This document shows, piece after piece, positions 8,125 through 16,962 of a stretch of 64,000 bases of DNA; position 1 is the first letter of the stretch; each line of letters starts with the position of its first letter. A model generated the notes under the pieces. The model ran no database searches and was not told the origin of the DNA. It saw nothing but the letters and a program-made list of their open reading frames with translations. The DNA is from Aureimonas sp. AU20 (GTDB lineage: Bacteria > Pseudomonadota > Alphaproteobacteria > Rhizobiales > Rhizobiaceae). Position numbers and translations under genes: made by a program. The stretch is taken from positions 310,001 through 374,000 of the forward strand of contig NZ_CP006369.1 of assembly GCF_001442755.1 (NCBI RefSeq), in the 5' to 3' direction.

Positions 8125-9732
8125 TCAGAAAAGGTGGAACAGAACGAAGTAGAGGCTGCCGGCCAGAAGGATCGAGACCGGGAGCGTCAGGACCCAGGCG
8201 GCCGCGAGATTACGCAAGGTCGCGATCTGAAGCCCTGAGCGGTTGGCGACCATCGTGCCGGCGACGCCGGACGAGAGGACATGCGTGGTGGAGACGGGCA
8301 GGCCGAAGCCGTCGGCAGCCCCGATCATCGCCATAGCGACGAGCTCGGCGGACGCGCCCTGGCCATAGGTCAGGTGCGACTTGCCGATCTTCTCGCCGAC
8401 GGTCACGACGATGCGCTTCCAGCCGATCATGGTGCCAAGGCCGAGCGCGAAGGCGACGGCCACCTTGACCCAGGTCGGAATGAAGCGGGTCGCGGCGTCG
8501 AGCGAGGCCTTGTAGGTCGAAAGGGTCTGAGCTTCCGCTTGGGTGATGCCAAGCGACGTCTCCTTGGACAGGCGCTTCACCGCCTCGGCGGCGAGATACA
8601 TCGAGTTGCGCAAGTTCTTGGTGGCTGAGGCCGGCACGGCTGCGAGCGAGCCGTAGCCGGTGACTTCCGCGTCGATGCCGCGCATGAGGCCGATCAGGGC
8701 CGGCACCGTTTCCGGCGACAGCATCTTGTCGGCGATGTAGCGCGTCACGATCTCGGCCGGGGCCGCGGGCACCGCGGCCTGACCGGCATGGGTTTGCAGC
8801 ACTGCCGTTGCCGCCGCCGACGCGGTATGGAAATCGGCGACATAGCGAGCGGGCACGGCGGTGTTGAGGGCATAGGCCGTCGGCACGGTTCCGATCAGGA
8901 TCAGCATGATGAGGCCCATGCCTTTCTGGCCGTCGTTCGATCCGTGCAGGAAGCTCACGCCCGTGCAGGTGAAGATCAGCAGCCCGCGAATCCAGGCCGG
9001 CGGCGGGGTCGCGCCCTTGGGCTCCTGATAGAGCGCCTCGTTGCGAACCAAGATCTTCATGGCGAAGAACAAGAGGGCGGCGAGGCCGAACCCGAAGATC
9101 GGCGACAGAAGCAGGGAATAGCCGATCTTCGTCGCCTCGCCCCACTCGACGCCGGCGGTGCCGCTCTGGCCGTTCATCAGCGCGTTGGCGAGACCGACGC
9201 CGATGATGGAGCCGATGAGCGTGTGGGAGCTCGAGGACGGGAGCCCATACCACCATGTCGCGAGGTTCCAGAGGATCGCGGCCAGAAGCAGCGCGAACAC
9301 CATTGCGAACCCCGCGCCGGAGCCGACTTTGAGAATGAGCTCCACCGGCAGGAGCGAGACGATGGAGAAGGCGACGGCCCCGCTCGACAGGAGAACGCCG
9401 AGGAAATTGAAGAAGCCCGACCAGACGACGGCGACGTTCGCCGGCAGGGAATGGGTGTAGATGACGGTCGCAACCGCATTGGCGGTGTCGTGGAAGCCGT
9501 TCACGAACTCGAAGCCAAGCGCGATGAGAAGAGCGAGAAACAGAAGCGCGAAGGGCAGATAGGTCGTGGTCTGCACGCCGGCCGCCGTGGCGTCGGAATA
9601 GATGCTGTAGCCGACATAGAGAATGGCGGCGAGAACGGCCGCCGCAAATCCCAGCTTCCCCGAGCTTCCGAGCCCACGATCGAGATCCGGCCGACGCGCC
9701 TCGAGGCTGAGGTTCGGATTCAAGGTGCTCAT
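8125..9732 (-). CDS. pit: Inorganic phosphate transporter, Pit family
   Basis: A 535-residue multi-span membrane protein of the PiT family, which imports metal-phosphate with protons. Both internal-repeat signatures are visible: GFEFVNGFHDTANAVATV near the N-terminus and FLHGSNDGQKGMGLI in the second half. LPSSSSHTLIG and PVSTTHVLSSG are the paired motifs of each half. The two halves are joined by a long hydrophilic stretch (about residues 290-400) rich in alanine and lysine, as in the longer Pit proteins. The ATG at 9732 follows an AGGGGG site about 8 bases away. It converges on the siderophore operon with only 13 bases between stops. I see no clear PHO box upstream. Confidence 0.93.
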   Translation of the reverse strand: MSTLNPNLSLEARRPDLDRGLGSSGKLGFAAAVLAAILYVGYSIYSDATAAGVQTTTYLPFALLFLALLIALGFEFVNGFHDTANAVATVIYTHSLPANVAVVWSGFFNFLGVLLSSGAVAFSIVSLLPVELILKVGSGAGFAMVFALLLAAILWNLATWWYGLPSSSSHTLIGSIIGVGLANALMNGQSGTAGVEWGEATKIGYSLLLSPIFGFGLAALLFFAMKILVRNEALYQEPKGATPPPAWIRGLLIFTCTGVSFLHGSNDGQKGMGLIMLILIGTVPTAYALNTAVPARYVADFHTASAAATAVLQTHAGQAAVPAAPAEIVTRYIADKMLSPETVPALIGLMRGIDAEVTGYGSLAAVPASATKNLRNSMYLAAEAVKRLSKETSLGITQAEAQTLSTYKASLDAATRFIPTWVKVAVAFALGLGTMIGWKRIVVTVGEKIGKSHLTYGQGASAELVAMAMIGAADGFGLPVSTTHVLSSGVAGTMVANRSGLQIATLRNLAAAWVLTLPVSILLAGSLYFVLFHLF

Positions 9733-10434
9733 CGCGGCGTCCCCCTACACAATTTGGTGAGGCTACGCCGCTTCCATGACGTTTACGCAACGCTAACCAA
9801 GCGGAAGCGGCTCCCCTCCTTTGGACATCGGCATTGATACCGCGCGGAATGCGAGAGGATGCGGGGCCGGGGTCCCTTGACCCGATCCATGCGAGGCAAG
9901 GTCGGACCTGCCCCGATGGGTCCGAAGGGCCTGACGAGCGCCTGCCTTCGTCAGCCTACCAATATCCCACGCAGAGATTGTCAGCGGCAGGGCATCAAGG
10001 GAATGCGTCGCTTTCCCGACATACGCTTTCGGGCTTCGAAGATAGGCCCTCGACCTCCGTCATGCCGGAAGAAGGATAAGCTTCGCGCCCAGTCGCATAT
10101 TCGCAAGTGCACCCTGCGCCTGATGCACAGTCAGCTTTCGAAGATAGGCGCAGCCAGGTCGGCCCGGCCTAGCGTCGCTCGTGGGTGCGGCGCGAGCACA
10201 CCGAGGCATCGGCCCCTTATACTTTCGTATAGCGCGGATGACCCAATGCCAGTTCGCCCAGGGCGGCGCCCGGTGCTATCGCAGGGCTGCGAACGCCGCC
10301 GGCCTTTCGGCGGCGGTTCTCCAAGCCATCAGACTTCTCCGGCGAACACTCGATCGACGCGGCAAACCCGAGGCCCCCGGCCTCGGGCCTGATCGCGCCT
10401 GTTCGCCGCGCGGAGGCAAACCGGAGGTGGGCTC
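9733..10434. other. 702-bp intergenic region with stable hairpins, no convincing gene
   Basis: This region separates the phosphate transporter from an ABC permease gene. Open frames here lack ribosome sites and read as low-complexity arginine- and proline-rich translations, so I call none. It holds an 8-bp-arm hairpin at 10294-10315 (CGCCGCCG / CGGCGGCG) and a 9-bp-arm hairpin at 10367-10387 (CCCGAGGCC / GGCCTCGGG, 3-nt loop), the second ending 47 bases before the permease start. A short AT-rich inverted repeat, TATAC-TTTC-GTATA, is at 10218-10231. Neither hairpin is followed by a T run. I found no match to thiamine or guanidine riboswitch core motifs. Confidence 0.5.
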
Positions 10435-12189
10435 ATGTCATTCCTTTTCGCCTATGCCCGAGGCGGCGGCCCGACGAGAGCGATCGCTTCGCTCGGCAGG
10501 ACCAGCCTTTGGGCGGACGGGATCGCCTTCCTCCTGATGGCGGGCATCGCAGTGATGGTCGTGCACGGGGCGAACGAGGCGCGCCAGCCGCTCGAGGCCT
10601 TGCAGCAGACGCCGATCGTGCTCGATCCCGCGCGCCTGCCGGACTACGCCCTGCGCACCACGCTTCGCATGTTCGCCGCGCTCGCCGCCTCGCTCCTCTT
10701 CACCTTCACGGTCGCGACGCTCGCCGCCAAGAGCCGCAAGGCGGCGCTCATCGTCGTGCCCGCGCTCGACATTCTTCAGTCCGTGCCGGTGCTGGGCTTT
10801 CTGACCTTCACCGTCACCTTCTTCATGGGCCTGTTTCCCGGCCGGCAGCTCGGGGCCGAATGCGCTTCGATCTTTGCGATCTTCACCGGCCAGGCCTGGA
10901 ACATGGCGTTCAGCTTCTACCAGTCGCTGCGCACCGTGCCGGACGATCTGGACGAGGTCTCGCGGCAGTTCGGCTTCTCGGCCTGGCGCCGGTTCGTCCG
11001 CCTCGATCTGCCCTTCGCCATGCCGAGCCTCGTCTGGAACATGATGATGTCGATGTCGGGCGGCTGGTTCTTCGTGGTCGCCTCCGAGGCGATCACGGTG
11101 GGCGACAAGACCGTGACCCTGCCGGGCATCGGCTCGTGGCTCGCCCTCGCCATCGAGGAGAAGAACTTCGGGGCGGTGGCGCTCGCCGTGGCCGCGATGG
11201 CCGTGGTGATCCTGCTCTACGACCAGCTTCTCTTCCGGCCGATCGTCGCCTGGGCCGACAAGTTCCGCTTCGAGCAGACCGCCTCCGCGAGCCGACCCAA
11301 GTCCTGGGCCTACGATCTCGTGCGCCGGACGCGTCTCCTGAAGACAATCGCCGCCGCTCTCGCCTGGCCCTTCCGCCTCGCCGAGACCGTTCGCCTGCCG
11401 GCCCTGCCCCGCGTGCCGATGCCGGCGATGGGCCGGACCTATGCGAAAGCCGTCGATCTCGCGTGGCTGGGGCTCGTCGTCCTCGGCTGCGCCTGGGGCC
11501 TGCGGCAGCTTGCGACCTTCATCGCCGAAAGCCTGACCTTCGCCGATGTCCGGGAGGCCTTCACCCTTGGACTTGCGACCCTGGCGCGCGTGGCCGCGAC
11601 GACCGCGATCGCCAGCGTCATCTGGGTGCCGATCGGGGTCTGGGTCGGGCTGCGGGCGCAGTGGGCCGAACGCGTGCAGCCGGTGGCCCAGTTCCTCGCC
11701 GCCTTTCCCGCCAACGTCCTGTTTCCCTTCGCGGTCGTGGCCATCTCCGGCCTGCATCTCGACCCCAATATCTGGCTGTCCGTTCTGATGATGCTCGGCA
11801 CCCAGTGGTACATCCTCTTCAACGTCATCGCGGGGGCGAGCGCGATCCCGACCGACATGAAGGAAGCCAGTTCCATCTTCGGCTTCCGAGGGTGGCAATG
11901 GTGGCGCCAGCTCGCGCTGCCCGCGATCTTCCCCTACTTCGTCACCGGCGCGCTCACCGCTTCCGGCGGCTCCTGGAACGCCAGCATCGTGGCGGAGACG
12001 GTCTCCTGGGGCGACACCAAGCTCGAGGCGGCGGGGCTCGGCTCCTACATCGCCAACGCGACGACGGCAGGAGACTTTCCCCGCGTCGCGCTCGGCATCG
12101 CCATGATGAGCCTCTTCGTCATTCTCTTCAATCGCACCGTGTGGCGGCCGATGTACGGCTATGCCGAGCGGCACCTGCGTCTCAACTGA
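10435..12189 (+). CDS. ABC transporter permease, two fused BPD domains (NitT/TauT type)
   Basis: A 584-residue inner-membrane protein with two consecutive permease domains, roughly residues 60-280 and 340-575. Each has the cytoplasmic EAA loop that docks on the ATPase: VSRQFGFSAWRRFVRLDLP in the first and KEASSIFGFRGWQWWRQLALP in the second. Such fused permeases belong to the nitrate/sulfonate/bicarbonate group. The ATG follows GGAGGTGG by 4 bases. The ATPase gene begins 21 bases downstream, but no substrate-binding protein gene is nearby, so the substrate cannot be inferred from context. Confidence 0.87.
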   Translation: MSFLFAYARGGGPTRAIASLGRTSLWADGIAFLLMAGIAVMVVHGANEARQPLEALQQTPIVLDPARLPDYALRTTLRMFAALAASLLFTFTVATLAAKSRKAALIVVPALDILQSVPVLGFLTFTVTFFMGLFPGRQLGAECASIFAIFTGQAWNMAFSFYQSLRTVPDDLDEVSRQFGFSAWRRFVRLDLPFAMPSLVWNMMMSMSGGWFFVVASEAITVGDKTVTLPGIGSWLALAIEEKNFGAVALAVAAMAVVILLYDQLLFRPIVAWADKFRFEQTASASRPKSWAYDLVRRTRLLKTIAAALAWPFRLAETVRLPALPRVPMPAMGRTYAKAVDLAWLGLVVLGCAWGLRQLATFIAESLTFADVREAFTLGLATLARVAATTAIASVIWVPIGVWVGLRAQWAERVQPVAQFLAAFPANVLFPFAVVAISGLHLDPNIWLSVLMMLGTQWYILFNVIAGASAIPTDMKEASSIFGFRGWQWWRQLALPAIFPYFVTGALTASGGSWNASIVAETVSWGDTKLEAAGLGSYIANATTAGDFPRVALGIAMMSLFVILFNRTVWRPMYGYAERHLRLN

Positions 12190-12210
12190 CCGGAAAGCGG
12201 GAGCGCGACC

Positions 12211-13518
12211 ATGAACGCAATCCAGACTCATCCCCTCGTCGATGTCCGGGGCGTGCGCCATGCCTATGGCAAGGCGAGCGGCGCCGAGAAGCTGGTGCTC
12301 GACGACGTGAACCTCACGCTGTTCGACAACGAGATCGTCGCGCTTCTCGGCCGCTCGGGCTCGGGCAAGTCCACCCTTCTTCGCTCCATCGCCGGGCTCA
12401 TCAAGCCGATGGTGGGCAGCGTGTCCTTTCCCGCCGCGCAGGCGAAAGGCGAAGTGACGAGCGTCAGCATGGTGTTCCAGAGCTTCGCGCTCTTTCCCTG
12501 GTTGACGGTCCTGCAGAATGTCGAGGCAGGGCTGGAGGCGAAGCGCGTGCCGCGCGAGGAGCGACGCAAGCGGGCTCTCGCGGCCATCGACCTGATCGGC
12601 CTCGACGGGTTCGAAAGCGCCTATCCCAAGGAGCTCTCGGGCGGCATGCGCCAGCGCGTCGGCCTTGCCCGCGCGCTCGTGGTGGATCCTTCAATTCTCC
12701 TGATGGACGAGCCCTTCTCGGCGCTCGACGTGCTGACCGCCGAAACGCTGCGCACCGACCTCCTCGATCTCTGGAGCGAGGGCCGCATGCCGATCAAGTC
12801 GGTCCTGATGGTGACGCACAATATCGAGGAGGCGGTGCTGATGTGCGACCGCATCCTCGTCTTCTCGTCCAATCCGGGCCGCGTCATCGCCGAGATCAAA
12901 GTGGATCTGCCGCAGCCGCGCAGCCGCCAGGACCCGAACTTCCGCGCCCTGGTCGAGGACATCTATGTCAGGATGACGACGCGCAGCGAGGTCGACCACC
13001 ATCGGGAGGGGCTCTTCCCGGGAACGGGCATCGGCATGGCGCTGCCGCGCGTTTCCACCAACTCGCTGGCCGGCCTGATGGAGACCATCGCCGCGCCCCC
13101 CTACGAGGGGCAGGCGGACCTGCCCAAGCTCGCGGCCGAGCTGCAATACGAGGCCGACGACCTCTTCCCCATCGCCGAGGTGCTGCAGCTCCTGCGCTTC
13201 GCCGAACTCGGCAATGGCGACATCAAGCTTTTGACGGCGGGGCGGCGCTATGTCGAGGCGGAGGTTGACCAGCGCAAGCAGATCTTCGCGCAGCATCTCT
13301 TGAGCTACGTGCCGCTGGCCGCGCATGTGCGCCGCGTGCTGGACGATCGGCCGATCCACCGCGCGCCGGCCCGCCGGTTTCTGGACGAGCTGGAGGACAC
13401 GCTGTCGGAGCCCGACGCCGCGCGGACCCTCAAGTCCATCATCCAGTGGGGCCGCTATGCCGAGACCTTCGCCTATGACGAGAGCGCCGATCTCTTCAGC
13501 CTGGACAATCCGAGATGA
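12211..13518 (+). CDS. ABC transporter ATPase with C-terminal AAA-associated domain
   Basis: A 435-residue ATPase of the NitT/TauT group. The Walker A motif is GRSGSGKST near residue 47, the signature is LSGGMRQRV, and the Walker B segment is LLMDEPFSALD. Past about residue 290 there is an extra domain with DLFPIAEVLQLLRFAELGNG and a helical tail, matching the AAA-associated C-terminal domain seen on ATPases paired with fused permeases. In relatives this region may sense a regulator or ligand. It follows the permease in the same operon. The substrate is unknown. Confidence 0.88.
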   Translation: MNAIQTHPLVDVRGVRHAYGKASGAEKLVLDDVNLTLFDNEIVALLGRSGSGKSTLLRSIAGLIKPMVGSVSFPAAQAKGEVTSVSMVFQSFALFPWLTVLQNVEAGLEAKRVPREERRKRALAAIDLIGLDGFESAYPKELSGGMRQRVGLARALVVDPSILLMDEPFSALDVLTAETLRTDLLDLWSEGRMPIKSVLMVTHNIEEAVLMCDRILVFSSNPGRVIAEIKVDLPQPRSRQDPNFRALVEDIYVRMTTRSEVDHHREGLFPGTGIGMALPRVSTNSLAGLMETIAAPPYEGQADLPKLAAELQYEADDLFPIAEVLQLLRFAELGNGDIKLLTAGRRYVEAEVDQRKQIFAQHLLSYVPLAAHVRRVLDDRPIHRAPARRFLDELEDTLSEPDAARTLKSIIQWGRYAETFAYDESADLFSLDNPR

Positions 13519-13603
13519 CGCGCCGCTTGCCGACACACGCCTGTGACGAAGCCCTGCGATAGCGCTCGTCCCGCTCCGCAAAACCTCCCCGGACCCGATC
13601 GCG

Positions 13604-14296
13604 ATGCTCGACCACCTGCCCGAAACGGCGCTGAACCTCTTTTCCGCCCTGGTTCTGGGCTGCGCCATCGGCTTCGAGCGGCAATGGCACCAGCGCATGG
13701 CGGGTCTTCGCACCAACACGCTGGTGGCGATCGGCGCGGCGATCTTCGTCACCTTCGCCGCCCTCATTCCCGGCGAGTCGAGCCCGACGCGCATGGCCGC
13801 GCAGGTCGTGTCGGGCATCGGCTTTCTCGGCGCAGGCATCATCTTCAAGGAGGGGTTGAACGTTCGCGGCCTGAACACGGCCGCGACGCTCTGGTGCTCG
13901 GCCGGCGTGGGAACCCTCTGCGGCGCCGGCTTCTATCCCCATGCCGCGATCTGCACGCTCTTCGTCATCGCCGTTAACCTCCTCTTGCGCCCGCTCGTGC
14001 GCGCCATCGAGCTGCGCCTGCCCTTGGCGCCGGACCTGAAAAGCATCTACACCGTCTCGATCGTCTGCCATGGCGAGCGCGAGGCGGATGTTCGGGCGCT
14101 CCTCCTGCGCGATGTCGGGACCAACCTCCACATTCAGGAAATCGAAAGCGCAAACATCGAGGATTCCAACCGGGTGGAGGTCAACGCGACGATGCGCGCC
14201 GACCAGCGGCAGGACCGCTTGATCGAGCAGATCATCGGCAGGCTGAGCCTGGAGCCGCTCGTCACCTCCGCCCGCTGGCGGTTCGACAGAATTTGA
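13604..14296 (+). CDS. mgtC: MgtC/SapB family membrane protein
   Basis: A 230-residue protein with four to five membrane spans in the first 135 residues and a soluble C-terminal domain. Conserved MgtC features are visible: GCAIGFERQWHQR near the start, GIGFLGAGIIFKEG and VRGLNTAATLWCSAGVG. MgtC proteins help cells cope with low magnesium and, in pathogens, inhibit the F-type ATP synthase. The C-terminal half, with HIQEIESANIE, looks like the ACT-like domain of the longer MgtC members. It lies 85 bases after the ABC ATPase and just before a two-component system, so it may be transcribed with either. Confidence 0.85.
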   Translation: MLDHLPETALNLFSALVLGCAIGFERQWHQRMAGLRTNTLVAIGAAIFVTFAALIPGESSPTRMAAQVVSGIGFLGAGIIFKEGLNVRGLNTAATLWCSAGVGTLCGAGFYPHAAICTLFVIAVNLLLRPLVRAIELRLPLAPDLKSIYTVSIVCHGEREADVRALLLRDVGTNLHIQEIESANIEDSNRVEVNATMRADQRQDRLIEQIIGRLSLEPLVTSARWRFDRI

Positions 14297-14329
14297 TGAA
14301 AACCGGACGACGTGCATGGGAATGGGGCG

Positions 14330-15409
14330 ATGATGGCGAGCGCGGGGGAGCGGAAGCGCGAGGCGCGGCGGCGGCCGCGTTGGCGCCTCGCGGCGCTCGC
14401 GGTTCTGACGGGTTCCATCTTCGTCGCCGACACGGTCACGCATTTCGAGATCGCCGTCGCGGTCTTTTATACGGCGGTCATCCTTCTCGCGATCGAGCTT
14501 CTGTCCGTGCGCGGCGTCGTGGCGCTGGCCGTCTTCTGCGCGGTGCTGACGGTGGCGAGCCTGTTTCTGACACGCTCGGGCGCCTTCGATTCCGGCCTCA
14601 TGAACTGCGCGATCAGCGTTCTCGCCATCGCCGTCACCACCTATCTCTCGCTCAAGCTCGTGGCGGCGAAGGCGGCCGTCTTCGAGGCGCAGGCCAAGCT
14701 CGGGCAGATGGCCCGGCTGACGCGCCTCGGCGAACTCACCGCCTCCATCGCGCACGAGATCAATCAGCCGCTCGCCGCCATCTCCATGAGCGCGCAGGCG
14801 GGCTGCCGCTGGCTGAACCGCGAGCCACCCGATCTGGCCAAGGCGCAGCAGGCGCTCGGGCGCGTCGTCGAGGCGGCGAACCGGGCGGGCGACGTGATCA
14901 TCCGCGTTCGGGGTCTGGCCAAGGGCGAGATGCCGCGCAAGCAGCGCCTCGATCTCAACGAGATGCTGCGGGAGGCGACCGTTCTGGCGCAAGGTGAGAT
15001 CGAGCGAAACGCGATCGCCCTGTCGCTCGATCTCGCGGAAGGGCTCCCCCCTCTCCTGGCCGACAAGGTTCAGCTGCAGCAGGTCATGGCCAATCTGCTT
15101 CTCAACGCCATCGAGGCGATGAGCGCCGTGCCGGAGGCTCAGCGCGAACTGGAGATCGCATCGTTTCGCGAGGGCGCGCGGGATATCGGCTTTTCCATCT
15201 CCGACACGGGCGTCGGCCTCGGCACCAATGCGCTCGACCATCTCTTCGATTCCTTCTGGACTTCGAAGGAGGGCGGCATGGGCATCGGCCTGACGATCAG
15301 TCGCTCCATCGTCGAGGCCCATGGCGGGCGGATCTGGGCGACGTCCAAACCAAGGCTCGGCGCCGTCTTCCGCTGCACCCTGCCCTCCTGCGAAGGAGAC
15401 GACACGTGA
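14330..15409 (+). CDS. Membrane sensor histidine kinase
   Basis: A 359-residue kinase. Residues 20-110 contain about four hydrophobic segments with almost no periplasmic loop, so the signal is probably sensed in or near the membrane. The phospho-acceptor is H142 in SIAHEINQPLAA. The ATPase domain has the N box NLLLNAIEAM, G1 DTGVGLG and G2 GGMGIGL. There is no PAS domain. The HExNQPL form of the H box is typical of kinases paired with FixJ-type regulators, and such a gene follows with a 4-base overlap. The ATG at 14330 is chosen over an in-frame GTG at 14312 and an ATG at 14333; the choice is uncertain. The signal is unknown. Confidence 0.86.
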   Translation: MMASAGERKREARRRPRWRLAALAVLTGSIFVADTVTHFEIAVAVFYTAVILLAIELLSVRGVVALAVFCAVLTVASLFLTRSGAFDSGLMNCAISVLAIAVTTYLSLKLVAAKAAVFEAQAKLGQMARLTRLGELTASIAHEINQPLAAISMSAQAGCRWLNREPPDLAKAQQALGRVVEAANRAGDVIIRVRGLAKGEMPRKQRLDLNEMLREATVLAQGEIERNAIALSLDLAEGLPPLLADKVQLQQVMANLLLNAIEAMSAVPEAQRELEIASFREGARDIGFSISDTGVGLGTNALDHLFDSFWTSKEGGMGIGLTISRSIVEAHGGRIWATSKPRLGAVFRCTLPSCEGDDT

Positions 15410-16068
15410 TGGGCAAGATCGCCGGCATCGAGGGTTCGAGAGCGCCTGTCGTCTATGTCGTGGACGACGACCCCGGCATTCGCGACGCGCTGGCGGACCT
15501 TCTCGCCTCCGTCGACCTGACCGCGCAAACCTTCGGCTCGACGGAGGATTTCCTTGGCAGCGAAAAGCCGAACGGCCCGAGCTGCCTCGTCCTCGACGTT
15601 CGCATGCCCGGCCAGAGCGGGCTCGAATTTCATCGGCGGATGGGCGCGCACGGCCTGCGCATGCCCGTCATCTTCATCACCGGGCATGGCGATATCGAAA
15701 TGTCGGTCCGCGCCATGAAGCACGGCGCGATCGAATTCCTGACGAAGCCCTTCCGCGATCAGGACCTTCTCGACGCGATCCAGGACGGGCTGAAACGGGA
15801 CCGCGCGCGGTTGCAGATCTACGGCGAGTTCGCGGACCTCTGCCGCAACTGGCAATCGCTCTCGCCGGGCGAGCGGCAGGTGATGGCCCTCGTCGGGCAG
15901 GGTCTCCTCAACAAGCAGATCGCCGCCGATCTCGGCCTCAGCGAAATCACGGTGAAGGTTCGCCGGGGCCACGCGATGCGAAAGATGCAGGCCAGATCGT
16001 TGGTCGATCTCATCCGCATGCTAGACCGGATCACGCAGCTCGGCTGCGACTACCCGGTCGAAACGTGA
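15406..16068 (+). CDS. FixJ-type response regulator (receiver + LuxR HTH)
   Basis: A 220-residue regulator with an N-terminal receiver domain (acidic cluster DDD at 20-22, phospho-acceptor D64 in LVLDVRMPG, conserved lysine in FLTKPF) and a C-terminal LuxR-type helix-turn-helix (LSPGERQVMALVGQGLLNKQIAADL then SEITVKV). It is the cognate partner of the kinase just upstream. Either the GTG at 15406 or the ATG at 15409 could start it; AAGGAG at 15393-15398 serves both. Target genes are unknown. No regulated promoter is obvious in the following intergenic region. Confidence 0.88.
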   Translation: MMGKIAGIEGSRAPVVYVVDDDPGIRDALADLLASVDLTAQTFGSTEDFLGSEKPNGPSCLVLDVRMPGQSGLEFHRRMGAHGLRMPVIFITGHGDIEMSVRAMKHGAIEFLTKPFRDQDLLDAIQDGLKRDRARLQIYGEFADLCRNWQSLSPGERQVMALVGQGLLNKQIAADLGLSEITVKVRRGHAMRKMQARSLVDLIRMLDRITQLGCDYPVET

Positions 16069-16127
16069 AAATTCGCGGCGGTGCGGTTGGCCACCTTGCG
16101 GAGCCAACCGCATTGCTGCGTCCTGTC

Positions 16128-16331
16128 TCAGCCGGCGCGCAGCTTCTTGCCCGGCCGAACCCCGTCGATCGCCGTGCGGATCACGTTCTTGCGCTTGCGC
16201 TTGTGCATTTCGGGCGTGAGCGTGCCGCGAAGCATCTGTTCGCTGAGCGCGGCGGTCTCCTCTTTGGTCAGATCGCGCCCGCGCATCTTGCCGGCCTCGA
16301 TCTCCCAGGCGTTCATCACACCCTTGGTCAT
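16128..16331 (-). CDS. Small basic hypothetical protein (67 aa)
   Basis: A 67-residue protein with no recognised domain. The start ATG at 16331 is preceded by GGAGAA 8 bases upstream, and codon positions look coding. The sequence is mixed: NAWEIEAGKMRGRDLTKEE, then a strongly basic stretch HKRKRKN and a basic C-terminus. It has no signal peptide or membrane segment. It is divergent from another small gene at 16555. I cannot assign a function. Confidence 0.55.
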   Translation of the reverse strand: MTKGVMNAWEIEAGKMRGRDLTKEETAALSEQMLRGTLTPEMHKRKRKNVIRTAIDGVRPGKKLRAG

Positions 16332-16554
16332 GGTCTCTTTCTCCGTTGCGAGACCTCAACCGCTGGCGCCGGGCGACGTTCCGATCGTTTGGCTGATGGA
16401 TAGCGCGACATCGTTCGCTGCGACCGCGCGTCAGCGGTTCGAGACCGTCCGCGCGCCAATCCCATTCCTCGCAAAGCTTGTTGGCCGAGCAAGCGATGGA
16501 GGAACACTTCGCCGCCCGACGCTCTTGCTCCTCGAAGAAAACCGGGAGAGCATC

Positions 16555-16782
16555 ATGTCGAATACGAAAACACCCAAAGACGCCAAGACCACCGACGACA
16601 AAGAAGAGCAGGTGATCGCCGAGCAGTTCGAAGGTCTCGACAACGATCTGGTGAATGTCGGGAAGTTCACCGATCCCGAGGCGGACGCGGGCAGCCCCGA
16701 CGCCAAAAGGGACCATGCCGACGAACCCGAGGTCTCGAACGATCCAGCCATCGAGACATCGAATACGCTCAAGCGTCCTTAA
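16555..16782 (+). CDS. Small acidic hypothetical protein (75 aa)
   Basis: A 75-residue hydrophilic, strongly acidic protein beginning MSNTKTPKDAKTTDDKEEQ, with no membrane segment and probable disorder over most of its length. The ATG at 16555 follows GGGAGA by 5 bases, which is better than any upstream in-frame start. Low-complexity acidic proteins of this size are common in the order and are usually unannotated. It is read toward a strong intrinsic terminator at 16932. Confidence 0.55.
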   Translation: MSNTKTPKDAKTTDDKEEQVIAEQFEGLDNDLVNVGKFTDPEADAGSPDAKRDHADEPEVSNDPAIETSNTLKRP

Positions 16783-16962
16783 CCCCTTGTACATCCACCA
16801 CGGGCCGCCCACATGAGAGATCGACGGCGCGTCCCATAAAAGGTCGATGCGCCGCCGAGGCCCAGCGGGTTGTCCGACCACGGATGTACTGGCGAGTTGA
16901 TTTGCAGGGCCGATCTCGAAAGAGACGCTGGAGCCGTTGGGTGAAATCCCCAGCGGCTTTTT
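16783..16962 (+). ncRNA. Possible structured small RNA or long 3' UTR
   Basis: The roughly 150 bases between the small acidic gene and a strong terminator carry no credible gene but can fold. GTACATCC at 16789-16796 pairs with GGATGTAC at 16882-16889, enclosing inner GC-rich pairings such as GGCGC with GCGCC around 16823-16855. The block ends in the terminator at 16932-16962. This could be an independent small RNA or the 3' UTR of the upstream gene. No family recognised. Confidence 0.3.
16932..16962 (+). terminator. Intrinsic terminator
   Basis: AGCCGTTGGG (16932-16941) pairs with CCCAGCGGCT (16949-16958), nine Watson-Crick pairs and one G-T, with a short loop, followed by TTTT. It is the clearest rho-independent terminator in the window and acts on the plus strand. 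Confidence 0.8.

Noticed and set aside
8125..9840. PHO box upstream of the Pit transporter
   Set aside because: No pair of CTGTCAT-like repeats is present; Pit genes are often not in the Pho regulon.
9859..10392. Open frame of about 177 codons in the intergenic region
   Set aside because: No ribosome site, Arg/Pro/Ser-rich translation without motif, and it overlaps the strong hairpins.
9733..10434. Thiamine or guanidine riboswitch upstream of the NitT/TauT-type transporter
   Set aside because: The core motifs (for example CUGAGA for thiamine) were sought by eye and not found; only generic hairpins are present.
10509..13268. A 900-codon plus-strand frame spanning permease and ATPase genes
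   Set aside because: It is a shifted frame of the ABC genes, with low-complexity translation; the other frame has complete transporter motifs.
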